DNA of 64,000 bases from Paenibacillus thalictri (GTDB lineage: Bacteria; Bacillota; Bacilli; Paenibacillales; NBRC-103111): contig NZ_SIRE01000005.1 in NCBI RefSeq assembly GCF_004307995.1, positions 1 to 64,000 of the forward strand, given 5' to 3'. The notes below the pieces were generated by a model. The model saw only the letters and a program-made list of their open reading frames with translations, was not told the origin of the DNA and did no database searches. Positions within the stretch are counted from its first letter, which is position 1. Each line of letters begins with the position of its first letter. Of this stretch, positions 42,676-51,667 are shown in pieces. The position numbers were made by a program, and so were the translations under genes.

Positions 42676-42707
42676 ATTTCATAATTTTGCTACATATATT
42701 ATGAAAT
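42676..42707. promoter_or_regulatory. Inverted-repeat operator upstream of the second sugar ABC operon
   Basis: ATTTCATAAT (42676-42685) and ATTATGAAAT (42698-42707) form a perfect 10-bp inverted repeat with a 12-bp spacer. A TATATT -10-like box is at 42718-42723 with no acceptable -35. The arrangement fits an activator, most simply the adjacent YesN-like regulator. Confidence 0.6.
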
Positions 42708-42768
42708 TCGTCCTTGCTATATTTAGATTGTTACATTGCCGCATGATCAGAAAAAAGGAGGACGAATC

Positions 42769-44118
42769 ATGAAGAAGATGTTGTTCAAAAGATTGCCGGC
42801 TATTCTTCTCACGGCGCTGTTAAGCTCGGGGCTTGCTGCCTGCAGCAGCGATAACCAGCCGGCCGCCAAAACGGAAGGCGGCAGTCAAGCCGCTACGGCG
42901 CAAGGGGGAACCGCAGCCAAAAAGAAAGACATTAACATTTGGATGTGGGACAAGTCGGAATCGCGCATGAAAATGATCGAAGAGTTTACGAAGCTGCATC
43001 CCGAATATAACGTGGTGCTGACTGCCGTAGAAAGCAAGGACATGACGCAGAAATTGCAGACAGCGCTTGCATCCGGTGCGGATCTGCCGGATATCGCTTG
43101 GCTGGAGCAAACGTATCGCGGCAAGCTGCTGTCGCTTGACATTTGGGAGGATATCTCGAAAGCGCCGTACAGCCTGGACAAATCCCAAGTGCTAGATTAT
43201 TTGATTCCGCTGGAAACGACGGAATCGGGCGTCTATGTCGGACCGGAAGCGCCGTCCGTAGCGGGGATGGCTTACAAACGTCCGCTGACCAAGCAGTATT
43301 TCGGCACGGACGACCCACAGGAGCTGCAAAAAATATTTACCGATTGGGATACGTTTATCAAAAAAGGAATCGAAGTTAAGCAGAAATCAAATGGAAGCGT
43401 ATACATGTTCCCGAGTCTTGGCGACGCCTTCCAATTTCTGAAAGGGCAAAGCAGCACGCCGTTTGTGCAGGGCAATACGCTGAACCTGAAGCAAGGCATG
43501 GGGCCGATTCTGGAGAAGCTGCTGGAAATGAAAAAAGCCGGCATTATCGATGTGCTCGATTACAACTCGCCTGCGGCCAACGCAACGTTTGCCGACAATA
43601 CGCATATTTTCTACCCATGCGCCAACTGGTCCGTGGAGTTTACGGTGAAGCCCAACGATAAAAACGGCTCCGGCCGTTGGGGTTTTATGGTGCCTCCGGG
43701 CGGTCCGTTCCCATGGGGCGGAACGGTGCAAGGCGTGCCGAAAAAAGCGAAAAACAAAGAAGGCGCGGTCGAGTTCATCAAGTTTTTCTTCCTGACGGAA
43801 CGAGGTTCGGAGCTGGCGCGCGACGTCAAAGGGAACTTCTCCCCGTTTAAGCCGATTTATAATAAGTCCGATTTTTACTCGGCGAAAGACGCCTTTTTTG
43901 GCGGTCAAGACGTGCTGAAGGCAATTGCCCAAGACATCTTCCCGAAAATCAAATCGGTCCGTTTGCCCAGCAAATACGATCAAGATATCGACGATACGAT
44001 CAATATTGCGATCAAAACGATCAACGGCTCAAGCGACGGCAACGTAAGCGTCGACCAATTGATCAAGAAGATGGAAGACGATCTGAAGAACAAGCAGCCT
44101 GATCTGAAAACAAGCTGA
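42769..44118 (+). CDS. Sugar ABC transporter solute-binding lipoprotein (family 1)
   Basis: The protein has 449 residues with lipobox GLAAC (Cys25) and a Ser/Gln/Ala linker. The mature part has DINIWMWDKSESRMKMIEEF and LQTALASGADLPDIAWLEQT, and MVPPGGPFPWGGTVQGVPKK, typical of oligosaccharide-binding proteins of CUT1 importers. ATG 42769 follows AGGAGGAC, so the longer frame from 42736 is rejected. It is the receptor of the permease pair downstream and lies under the candidate YesN operator. Confidence 0.93.
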   Translation: MKKMLFKRLPAILLTALLSSGLAACSSDNQPAAKTEGGSQAATAQGGTAAKKKDINIWMWDKSESRMKMIEEFTKLHPEYNVVLTAVESKDMTQKLQTALASGADLPDIAWLEQTYRGKLLSLDIWEDISKAPYSLDKSQVLDYLIPLETTESGVYVGPEAPSVAGMAYKRPLTKQYFGTDDPQELQKIFTDWDTFIKKGIEVKQKSNGSVYMFPSLGDAFQFLKGQSSTPFVQGNTLNLKQGMGPILEKLLEMKKAGIIDVLDYNSPAANATFADNTHIFYPCANWSVEFTVKPNDKNGSGRWGFMVPPGGPFPWGGTVQGVPKKAKNKEGAVEFIKFFFLTERGSELARDVKGNFSPFKPIYNKSDFYSAKDAFFGGQDVLKAIAQDIFPKIKSVRLPSKYDQDIDDTINIAIKTINGSSDGNVSVDQLIKKMEDDLKNKQPDLKTS

Positions 44119-44134
44119 TTTTAGAGCAACGCGG

Positions 44135-44177
44135 AAACAGGGAAGTTTGAACTCCGGCAACGGCGAGCCCCCTGTTT
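44135..44177 (+). terminator. Intercistronic hairpin after the binding-protein gene
   Basis: AAACAGGG (44135-44142) pairs perfectly with CCCTGTTT (44170-44177), followed by CTTTC. A partial terminator or mRNA-stabilising stem here would leave more binding protein than permease message. Confidence 0.65.
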
Positions 44178-44201
44178 CTTTCACATTAACGGGGTTTGAA
44201 G

Positions 44202-45110
44202 GTGAGACTATTGCAGCGGGTTGGGAAAAAAGCGACTCCTTATTTGATGATTTCTCCGTATTTTTTGCTGTATGCGGCATTTGGTTTGTTTCCGATTTTG
44301 TTTTCGCTGTATATCAGCTTTACGAAGTGGGACGGCATCGGCACGATGTCCTGGATCGGGCTGAAAAATTACGTTCGCGTGTTTACGGGCGACAAGTTGT
44401 TTTATGAGTCGTTGTACAACACGATGCTGATTATCGTCGTTACGATTCCGCTGGAAATTATATTGGGACTCTTACTGGCGACGTTTTTGAAAGATTTTTT
44501 CAAGAGATCGAGAAATGTGCTGCAGTTGATCAACTTTCTGCCGTATATTACGACGCCGGTTGCGGTCGGCATCATCTTTCAAATATTGTTTGACTGGAAA
44601 AACGGCTCCGTCAACGCCTTGTTAATAAAGATAGGCTTCGAGTCGGTCTATTGGCTGGGAATTCCTTGGGCGGCCCGTGTTGTCGTCATTGTGATGCAGA
44701 CGTGGACGGTGTTCGGTTACAAGATGGTGTTGTTTTTGTCGGGATTGTCGACCATCCCGGATGAGCTGTACGAATCGGCCAAAATTGACGGAGCTAGGTG
44801 GAAAGACGCGTTCTGGCATATTACGATTCCGATGCTGCGGCCGATTCTCGTATTTGTCGTAACGACAAGCATTATCACCGGCTTCCGATTGTTCGATGAA
44901 CCTCAGTTGCTGTTCCAATCTGCGTCGCAGCCGATCGGCGGTCCGGATCATGCCGCACTTACCGTCGTGATGAGATATTACGATGTCGCGTTCCGCAATT
45001 TCGATTTTGGTTACGGGGCGGCCATCGCTTACAGCTTGTTTATCGTTATCTCGATTTTTTCGTTTCTGTCCATTCGCATCATGAACCGCGGGGAGAGTGA
45101 GTCATCATGA
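44202..45110 (+). CDS. CUT1 sugar ABC transporter permease (first subunit)
   Basis: The protein has about 302 residues and six membrane helices, with ATPYLMISPYFLLYAAFGLF near the start and the EAA loop ESAKIDGARWKDAFWHITIP. I chose GTG 44202, with AACGGGG about seven bases upstream; TTG 44196 and TTG 44211 are also possible. It overlaps the next permease by four bases (ATGA), so the two subunits are translationally coupled. No ATPase gene accompanies them. Confidence 0.9.
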   Translation: MRLLQRVGKKATPYLMISPYFLLYAAFGLFPILFSLYISFTKWDGIGTMSWIGLKNYVRVFTGDKLFYESLYNTMLIIVVTIPLEIILGLLLATFLKDFFKRSRNVLQLINFLPYITTPVAVGIIFQILFDWKNGSVNALLIKIGFESVYWLGIPWAARVVVIVMQTWTVFGYKMVLFLSGLSTIPDELYESAKIDGARWKDAFWHITIPMLRPILVFVVTTSIITGFRLFDEPQLLFQSASQPIGGPDHAALTVVMRYYDVAFRNFDFGYGAAIAYSLFIVISIFSFLSIRIMNRGESESS

Positions 45111-45925
45111 AGACGTATATCACCAAGCTGCCGGTGTATCTATTCGTGGCGGTGCTGTCTTTGTTCGCCCTCATCCCATTTTATACGATGATCATTATGG
45201 GCACTTACGTCAGCGAAGATTTATATACCGGGCTCAAGCTGCTGCCGGGACATTATTTCATCGAAAATTTCAAAACCGTCATGTCGCAAAATTTCCTGCA
45301 TTTTTACGGCAACAGCCTGCTGGTGTCCGTCGTAAATACGACGTTGGCGGTGCTGGTCAGCGCGTTAACCGGGTTTGCTTTTGCCAAATATCAATTTAAA
45401 GGGAAAAAGCTGCTGTATTATTTCGTGATCGCCACGCTGATGATTCCGCCGCAGCTTGGGCTGATCGGGTTTGTTGTGGAGATGCGCTGGCTCGGGCTGG
45501 TCAATACGCTGTATCCGCTGATCCTCGGCGGTTTGGCCAACGCTTTTGGCGTATTTTGGATGACGCAATATATATCCAGCGCCGTGCCAAACGAAATTAT
45601 CGAAAGCGGGCGGCTGGACGGCTGCTCCGAGATGGGTATTTTTATCAGAATCGTTTTTCCGGTCATCCGTCCTGCTTTTATTACGTTGTTTATGCTGTTT
45701 TTCCTATGGTCGTGGAACAATTATTTGACCCCGCTTGTCATTATCAACAAAGAAAAGCTGTACACGATCCCTCTGGCGATATCGCTGATCAGCAGCGAAT
45801 ACCGGACGGATTATGCGGCGCGTATTCTGGCGCTGACGTTGTCGACGCTGCCGATTTTGATCCTGTTCGCCGCCGGCTCCAAACATTTGATCCGCGGTTT
45901 GGTCGGAGGAAGTATTAAAGGATAA
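45107..45925 (+). CDS. CUT1 sugar ABC transporter permease (second subunit)
   Basis: A 272-residue, six-helix permease with LFALIPFYTMIIMGTYVSED, GFAFAKYQFKGKKLLYYFVI and the EAA loop ESGRLDGCSEMGIFIRIVFP. It pairs with the upstream permease to form the translocation pore. A GGAGGAG ribosome binding site for the next gene lies 19 bp after its stop, so the mannosidase gene is probably in the same operon. Confidence 0.93.
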   Translation: MKTYITKLPVYLFVAVLSLFALIPFYTMIIMGTYVSEDLYTGLKLLPGHYFIENFKTVMSQNFLHFYGNSLLVSVVNTTLAVLVSALTGFAFAKYQFKGKKLLYYFVIATLMIPPQLGLIGFVVEMRWLGLVNTLYPLILGGLANAFGVFWMTQYISSAVPNEIIESGRLDGCSEMGIFIRIVFPVIRPAFITLFMLFFLWSWNNYLTPLVIINKEKLYTIPLAISLISSEYRTDYAARILALTLSTLPILILFAAGSKHLIRGLVGGSIKG

Positions 45926-45959
45926 TTGTGAAGTGTTGTGATTGGAGGAGTTTAGCACC

Positions 45960-48479
45960 ATGAAGACGATTGTCGAATTAAACGAAACATGGGAAATTCG
46001 CAGCTTTGAACCGTTTGCCGCCTTAAACGGGGAACAGTTGGAGACAGGGGGCTGGATACCGACTCATGTACCGTCCCAAGTCCATGAAGTGCTGCTCCGG
46101 GAAGGTTTGATCGACGATCCGGCGGCTTACGGCAAAGGCAAGGAGTGTCTATGGGTCGCGGAACAAGATTGGATATACCGCACGGTCTTTAAGCACACGG
46201 AACCGGGGAAAAAAGCGTATCTCCATTTCAAGGGGCTGGATACGCTGGTCGATATTTTTTTGAACGGTACCCATCTGGCATATCATAACGATATGTATGT
46301 GCCGATCCGGCTGGAAGTGACCGAGCTGCTGCGGGAAAGCAACGAGCTGGTTCTGCATTTCCATTCCGTGCATGAATTTATTAAACATGCGGAGCTGCCT
46401 GAAGAGTGGCAGGGAAAAATGAGACCCAGCCGGTTGATCCGCAAAAGCGAACACGACTTTGTCGATTATTTGGGGCCCAAGCCGTATGTTACTCGGGTTG
46501 GCATTTACGATAAGGTGCTGCTGGAAGTGATCGACGGGATTGAAATAACCGAAGCCGATATTGCCGTCAAGCTGTCTGACGATTACCGTCAAGGACGGAT
46601 TGGCTTTAAGGTGAGCGGCTTAGGTTTTACGGACGGAAGTGTGCTGAAAGTCCAAGTCAGAGATCCGGACGGGCAGCTTGTGGAGGAGCGGGAATTGCCT
46701 TTGCGGGGCGGCGTTGACGGCAGCCAGGACCGGACCTGGAGTGAAACGGCTGAATTGACCGTTACGCAGCCGGCTTTATGGTGGCCGAGAGGGCACGGAT
46801 CACAGCCGCTCTACGAGGTATCCGCAGCTGTATGGAACGTCGGCGAAGCTAGAGACCGCGTGGTGAAACGTATCGGCTTTCGGCATGTCCGCATGGCGAA
46901 GCCGTTTGATTTTGAAATCAACGGCAGGCGCATTACGTTGTGGGGGGCTCAATCGGCGCAGATTCAAGGGATCACACACTGCTGGAACAACGAAAAGTCG
47001 AACAGGCTGCTTGATCTGCTGGAAAATGCCAATATGAACGCGCAGCGGATATGGGGCGGGGCGGACAGGTACGACGATGCGTTTTATGATGAAGCCGACC
47101 GCAGAGGCATCTTGCTCTGGCAGGAGTTTTTCCACGATTACGGGATGTTTCCCGACAGCCGGGAATACCGCGAGTTGTGCGTCAAGGAAGCGGAGTACCA
47201 GGTGAAACGGCTGAAGCATCGTCCTTCGCTGCTTTTCTGGTGCGGGGGCAACGAATGTTTTATGGGCGCGGAATACGAGCAGCCTGGAGTTCCTTATATC
47301 GGCGGCGCTATTTTTCTCGAGGACTATAAACGCGTTTGCGAAACGTTGGACCCGGACCGCTATTACCACATCAATTCGCCTTATGGCGGGGCTTATTGCA
47401 ACGATCCGCTCGCAGGAGATACGCACAGCTATACGAATACATGGTACGTGCCGGGAGCCGACTATCCGATTATGATCGCGGAAGAAATCCGCACGTCGCC
47501 GCCGGCTGTGAAAAGCTTCCTGCGCTACATGGGCGAAGACAAGGCGTGGCCCGCCGATTACTCCGGCATGATCACAAGCCGTTCGCCGTATCCGTGGCCG
47601 GATACTTGGACGGAGCGCACGTCGGCGTTCGGGTGGAAAAAGATTCCGCCGATCGAGCTGTTTTACGATTCGGACAGCTTGGAATCCGCGGTGTACAAAT
47701 TCGGCGCCGCCCACGCCTATTATTTGCGCAACATTATCGAAAACAACCGCAGAGGCAAACCGTCCTCCAATCCGGAAGGCGAACGAATATGCAAGGGCCA
47801 TTTTGTATGCAGATGGAACGATTCGTGGCAGGTCATTTACGGCAGCATGATCGACTATTATTTGGAGCCGTACATGCCTTATTATGCGGTCAAACGAGCT
47901 TACGAGCCGGTGCTGCTTACATTTGACGTGCAAAACTTCATTTATTGCTGGGCCGTCAACGACAGCGCAGACGATGTGGCGGGAACGCTGCACGTTCGGC
48001 TGTTTCATCCCAGCGCCAACGCTTTCGTGAACGAAATCAAGCGGAAGGTGCGTGTCGGGGCCGGAGAGTCGAAGCTGGTGTGCGATCTTAACGAGTTCAA
48101 GCAGTTTTCGCGGGAATATATTCTGTTTGCGCAGCTCGTGAACGAGCACGGAGACGTTGTGAGCCGGACGAATGATTTTGTCGATATCGAGAAAAAGCTG
48201 CGTTTCCCCGAAGCCAAGCTGCATCTGACGATGAAGGGGAATGTGCTGACCGTCACAACCGACAAGTTCGCCCGATGCGTCCAACTGTCCGGCAGCGATC
48301 AAGGGGACGAGTTCGGCTGGCTGTTCGAGGACAATTATTTCGATCTGCTGCCGGGGGAAGTGAAGCGGGTACGTATATTGGGCAGCCACCGGAGCGGCAC
48401 GATTACAGCCAAACCTTATTATTCCCCGCTGGCCAGCACGATTGAAATGGCTGGAAATCCGGATAAAGGAGGCAATTAA
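45960..48479 (+). CDS. GH2-family beta-mannosidase
   Basis: The protein has 839 residues. The N-terminal jelly-roll has WIPTHVPSQVHEVLLREG and LHFKGLDTLVDIFLNGTHLA. The barrel carries RIWGGADRYDDAFYDEADRR and LLFWCGGNECFMG, where the WCGGNE Glu is the family acid/base, and IAEEIRTSPPAVKS near the expected nucleophile. There is no signal peptide, so it acts on imported oligosaccharides, releasing beta-linked mannose. ATG 45960 has GGAGGAG nine bases upstream; the TTG 45942 alternative overlaps that site. It lies in the operon of the second sugar importer. Confidence 0.9.
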   Translation: MKTIVELNETWEIRSFEPFAALNGEQLETGGWIPTHVPSQVHEVLLREGLIDDPAAYGKGKECLWVAEQDWIYRTVFKHTEPGKKAYLHFKGLDTLVDIFLNGTHLAYHNDMYVPIRLEVTELLRESNELVLHFHSVHEFIKHAELPEEWQGKMRPSRLIRKSEHDFVDYLGPKPYVTRVGIYDKVLLEVIDGIEITEADIAVKLSDDYRQGRIGFKVSGLGFTDGSVLKVQVRDPDGQLVEERELPLRGGVDGSQDRTWSETAELTVTQPALWWPRGHGSQPLYEVSAAVWNVGEARDRVVKRIGFRHVRMAKPFDFEINGRRITLWGAQSAQIQGITHCWNNEKSNRLLDLLENANMNAQRIWGGADRYDDAFYDEADRRGILLWQEFFHDYGMFPDSREYRELCVKEAEYQVKRLKHRPSLLFWCGGNECFMGAEYEQPGVPYIGGAIFLEDYKRVCETLDPDRYYHINSPYGGAYCNDPLAGDTHSYTNTWYVPGADYPIMIAEEIRTSPPAVKSFLRYMGEDKAWPADYSGMITSRSPYPWPDTWTERTSAFGWKKIPPIELFYDSDSLESAVYKFGAAHAYYLRNIIENNRRGKPSSNPEGERICKGHFVCRWNDSWQVIYGSMIDYYLEPYMPYYAVKRAYEPVLLTFDVQNFIYCWAVNDSADDVAGTLHVRLFHPSANAFVNEIKRKVRVGAGESKLVCDLNEFKQFSREYILFAQLVNEHGDVVSRTNDFVDIEKKLRFPEAKLHLTMKGNVLTVTTDKFARCVQLSGSDQGDEFGWLFEDNYFDLLPGEVKRVRILGSHRSGTITAKPYYSPLASTIEMAGNPDKGGN

Positions 48480-48480
48480 A

Positions 48481-49362
48481 GTGAAGCTGATACGTTATTC
48501 AGACACGATGTTTGACTTGGTTTCCGAAAACGCCGCTTTCGATCAGCTGGCCAGCGGATTTGGTTTTACGGAAGGGCCGGCTTGGTGCGCCCGCAGCGAA
48601 CGGCTGTATTTTACGGATTTTACATGCCATCGCATTTATACATGGAACCGCTCGGAAGGCGTGAAGTTGTTCAGAGAGCCCAGCGGCAGAGCGATCGGAT
48701 TGACGATGGACGCGGAAGGCCGATTGCTCGCCTGCGAATCGCAAAACCGGCGAATTTCCCGAACGGAAACGGACGGCTCGGTGACGGCGCTGGCCTCCCG
48801 TTTCAATGGAAACCGCCTAAGCAGCCCCAACGATGTGATCGTCAAAAGCGACGGTGCGGTTTATTTCACGGACCCTTACAGCACGGCGATGGGAGATACG
48901 AAGGAGCAGCCGTTTAACGGCGTATACCGCTGGAACCCGCAAACGGGCGAGGTTGACGTGGTTGTTGCGGAGTTTGAACGGCCCAACGGCCTGGCGTTTT
49001 CGCCGGATGAACGGCTGCTTTATATCAACGATACGAACAAGCAGCATATTAAGGTATATGAAGTGTTGCCGGACGGAGGCGTGAGCAATGGCCGGATGTT
49101 TGCCGAACTTGACACAAGCGCGGGTCCGGGCGCGGCGGACGGGATGAAATGCGACGCCAGAGGCAATGTGTACGTTACCGGCCCCGGGGGGATTTGGATT
49201 TACGCGCTGTCCGGCGAAACGTTGGGACGGATCGAAATGCCCGAAGTGGCGGCCAACTTGTGCTTTGGTACGCCAGCGGATTCGCCCGTCGGCACAACGT
49301 TGTTTATTACCGCATCCACTTCCGTCTACAGCTTGCAGTTGAACGTATGCGGCGCCGTATAG
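48481..49362 (+). CDS. SMP-30/gluconolactonase-family sugar lactonase
   Basis: A 293-residue six-bladed propeller. It has GFGFTEGPAWC (metal Glu), LSSPNDVIVKSDGAVYFTDP (metal Asn), FERPNGLAFSPDERLLYIND (metal Asn and Asp) and GAADGMKCDARGNVYVTG (Asp), matching the metal-site pattern of the family. It hydrolyses sugar lactones to aldonic acids. GTG 48481 follows AAAGGAGG by nine bases, so the longer frame from 48442, inside the mannosidase gene, is rejected. Next to it are a sugar-acid dehydratase and two aldo/keto reductases, suggesting an oxidative pathway. Confidence 0.9.
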   Translation: MKLIRYSDTMFDLVSENAAFDQLASGFGFTEGPAWCARSERLYFTDFTCHRIYTWNRSEGVKLFREPSGRAIGLTMDAEGRLLACESQNRRISRTETDGSVTALASRFNGNRLSSPNDVIVKSDGAVYFTDPYSTAMGDTKEQPFNGVYRWNPQTGEVDVVVAEFERPNGLAFSPDERLLYINDTNKQHIKVYEVLPDGGVSNGRMFAELDTSAGPGAADGMKCDARGNVYVTGPGGIWIYALSGETLGRIEMPEVAANLCFGTPADSPVGTTLFITASTSVYSLQLNVCGAV

Positions 49363-49371
49363 GAGAGTTCT

Positions 49372-50559
49372 ATGATGAAAATTTCCGATGTAAAGGTATA
49401 CCGCGTGAGCGGTTGGATGGAACTCGAAGAAGGCGAAAGCGAACGTTCGGCGGCGCCCCGGGATATGTACGCGGAATATGCGGCGCTGGCGCAGCCGGAA
49501 CAAATCAATTCGGCTAACGGCAAAGTCCGCATTGTTCGCCATTATGTGAGCATCCATACGGACGAAGGTCTGGAAGGCATATACGGGCCGATCGTTTACG
49601 AGGAGCAAGCGGACATCATCGTGAAAAAAATAAAACCGCAGCTGCTCGGCCAAAATCCGCTCGACATCGAGCGATTGTGGGATCAGCTGCGTTACGACCG
49701 GCATGGCCGCAGCGGCTACTACATGATGGCGGTCAGCGCGGTTGATTGCGCGCTGTGGGATTTGCGCGGCAAGTTTTACAACACCCCCGTGTACCGTCTG
49801 CTTGGCGGGGCGACACGCGACAAAATTCCCGTATACGCCAGCATGCTCGGGCATTCGCTGCAATCGGGCGAAGCGGGCAAGCAGGCGAAAGCGGCGGCGC
49901 AGCAAGGGTATACGGCGCAGAAATGGTTTTTCCGCTATGGGCCGTCCAGCGGCGCCCAGGGCAAAGCGGACAACCTGCGTTTGGCGGAGGAGGTGCGGGA
50001 AGCGCTTGGTTTCAGTTACGAGCTGATGCTGGACTGCTGGATGAGCTGGGACGTACCTTACGCGCTGGATATGATGGAACGGCTGCGCGAGGTGCGGCCG
50101 CTTTGGCTGGAGGAGCCGCTGCTGCCTAACCAAATCGACGGTTACCGGGTGTTGAAGGAAAAAGCTCATCTCAACATCGCAGCCGGCGAACATCTGTATA
50201 CGCGGAAAGAGTTTAAGCCTTTTTTCGACCAAGGGCTGCTGCAATTCGCCCAGCCGGACCCGGATTGGACGGGAGGCATTACGGAGCTGCGCAAAATCGC
50301 CGTGGTGGCGGAAACGTATGACGTCAAATTCGTTCCCCACGGCTGCACGGTCATCCCCAATTTGCACGTAATCGCTTCGCTGCCGCCTTTTGTTTGCCCT
50401 TATTTGGAATATTTGATCCGCTACCAGAAGCAGCAGCACCATTTTCACAAAAACAAAATGGTTCCTTCCGGCGGCTATTTGTCTTTGCCGAGTGAGCCGG
50501 GGCTGGGGATTGAGCTGGATGATACGGCGATCGAAGCGATGGAAGAACATCAAGTATAA
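49372..50559 (+). CDS. Enolase-superfamily sugar-acid dehydratase (mandelate racemase type)
   Basis: The protein has 395 residues. The metal ligands are D (ELMLDCWMSW), E (LWLEEPLLPNQ) and E (IAAGEHLYTR), and the general acid/base His is in FVPHGCTV with the partner Asp in QPDPDWTGG. This is the mandelate-racemase-type D-E-E plus His-Asp pattern found in L-rhamnonate, galactonate and fuconate dehydratases; EEPLLPNQIDGYRVLK most resembles the rhamnonate branch. It would remove water from an aldonate to give a 2-keto-3-deoxy acid. Starts at 49372 and 49375 are both close to AGGAG (49361-49365). Confidence 0.85.
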   Translation: MMKISDVKVYRVSGWMELEEGESERSAAPRDMYAEYAALAQPEQINSANGKVRIVRHYVSIHTDEGLEGIYGPIVYEEQADIIVKKIKPQLLGQNPLDIERLWDQLRYDRHGRSGYYMMAVSAVDCALWDLRGKFYNTPVYRLLGGATRDKIPVYASMLGHSLQSGEAGKQAKAAAQQGYTAQKWFFRYGPSSGAQGKADNLRLAEEVREALGFSYELMLDCWMSWDVPYALDMMERLREVRPLWLEEPLLPNQIDGYRVLKEKAHLNIAAGEHLYTRKEFKPFFDQGLLQFAQPDPDWTGGITELRKIAVVAETYDVKFVPHGCTVIPNLHVIASLPPFVCPYLEYLIRYQKQQHHFHKNKMVPSGGYLSLPSEPGLGIELDDTAIEAMEEHQV

Positions 50560-50582
50560 GACGGACAAGGAGGCGAGGATAT

Positions 50583-51611
50583 ATGAAATACGGTTATTTG
50601 GGCCGGTCCGGCATGCGGGTCAGCCGGTTGTGCCTGGGCACTGCCGCTTTCGGCGGGTTAGTTTCCAAGCAAGGCGAATACGCCAGCATCAGCGAAAAGG
50701 AAGCTTTTCGCATCATGGATGCGGCGCTGGACGCCGGTATCAATTTTTTTGACACCGCCAATGTGTACGGAGGTGTGCGGCACCGCGGCATGGATATGGG
50801 ACAACGCGGCATCACGGAAGAAATCATCGGCAGGTGGTTTGCCCAAGGCGGCAATCGGCGGGAGAAGGTAGTACTCGGCACGAAGGTCGGACGTGTATTT
50901 GAGCAGGACGACCTGGACGGTCCGAACAAAGCGCAAGGTTTGTCCTTGTACAAAATCCGCAGACATTTCGAAGCGTCGCTGCGCAGGCTGCAAACCGACC
51001 ATATCGAGCTGTACCAGATGCATCACGTCGACCGCAGCGTAGGCTGGGATGAGTTGTGGGAAGCGCTTGAGAGTTTGGTGAGGCAAGGCAAAGCCGATTA
51101 TATCGGCTCCTGCAATTTTGCCGGCACGGACCTGCAGAAGGCGCAGGCGGTCGCCAAAGACCGCCGCTTTATGGGGCTGATCTCCGAGCAGCAAGGGTAC
51201 AATCTGCTGAACCGTTATCCGGAGACGGATGTGCTGCCGGCGGCTAAGGAGCTGGGCATCGGTGTTACGATCTGGAGCCCGCTGGCTCGCGGACTGCTGG
51301 CGCTTGACGTCACCCGCCCGATCACACGGACGTTAACCGACGATGCGCAGATGCTGCTTGATAATTACCGGGCGCAAATGGAGCAATTTTCGGCGTTGTG
51401 CCGGGACCTCGGGGAGAAAGAAGCCAATGTCGCGTTAGCGTGGCTGCTGGCCAATCCGGCGGTAGCTTCCCCGGTGATCGGTCCAAGCAGCGTGGAGGAG
51501 CTGGAGGATACGCTGCGGGCCGTCGACATCCATTTGGATGAGTCCGTTATGCGGCGTATTGACGAGATTTTCCCGCGCCCCCAGGAAGTGTCGATGTTTA
51601 AAAAAAGCTGA
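50583..51611 (+). CDS. Aldo/keto reductase, first of a tandem pair
   Basis: A 342-residue NADP-dependent AKR with GYLGRSGMRVSRLCLGTAAF, NFFDTANVYGG (Asp, Tyr), VLGTKVGR (Lys) and LYQMHHVDR (His), so the tetrad is complete. The C-terminus has SPVIGPSSVEELEDTL, the cofactor-binding region. It starts 23 bp after the dehydratase gene with AAGGAGG upstream. In this setting it may oxidise an aldose to a lactone or reduce an aldehyde intermediate. It carries a seven-residue insertion MDMGQRG after VRHRG that the second copy lacks. Confidence 0.9.
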   Translation: MKYGYLGRSGMRVSRLCLGTAAFGGLVSKQGEYASISEKEAFRIMDAALDAGINFFDTANVYGGVRHRGMDMGQRGITEEIIGRWFAQGGNRREKVVLGTKVGRVFEQDDLDGPNKAQGLSLYKIRRHFEASLRRLQTDHIELYQMHHVDRSVGWDELWEALESLVRQGKADYIGSCNFAGTDLQKAQAVAKDRRFMGLISEQQGYNLLNRYPETDVLPAAKELGIGVTIWSPLARGLLALDVTRPITRTLTDDAQMLLDNYRAQMEQFSALCRDLGEKEANVALAWLLANPAVASPVIGPSSVEELEDTLRAVDIHLDESVMRRIDEIFPRPQEVSMFKKS

Positions 51612-51628
51612 GCGAATGCTTGCGAAGT

Positions 51629-51649
51629 GAACTTTCCCGTGGAAAGTTC
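51629..51649. promoter_or_regulatory. Perfect 9-bp hairpin between the two aldo/keto reductases
   Basis: GAACTTTCC and GGAAAGTTC form a perfect stem around CGT, ten bases before the AAGGAGG of the second gene. There is no T-run. It may separate or stabilise the two messages. Confidence 0.5.
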
Positions 51650-51667
51650 TTACAAGGAGGATAAGCG

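Noticed and set aside
45942-45959. TTG start for the mannosidase
   Set aside because: This codon overlaps the GGAGGAG that serves ATG 45960.
46800-48389. 529-codon open frame on the minus strand
   Set aside because: It is the antisense shadow of the beta-mannosidase gene. Composition is unnaturally rich in Arg and His, there is no family match, and the plus-strand gene is certain.
48817-50568. 583-codon open frame on the minus strand
   Set aside because: It is antisense to the lactonase and dehydratase genes, which carry full catalytic motifs; the minus frame has no recognisable domain.
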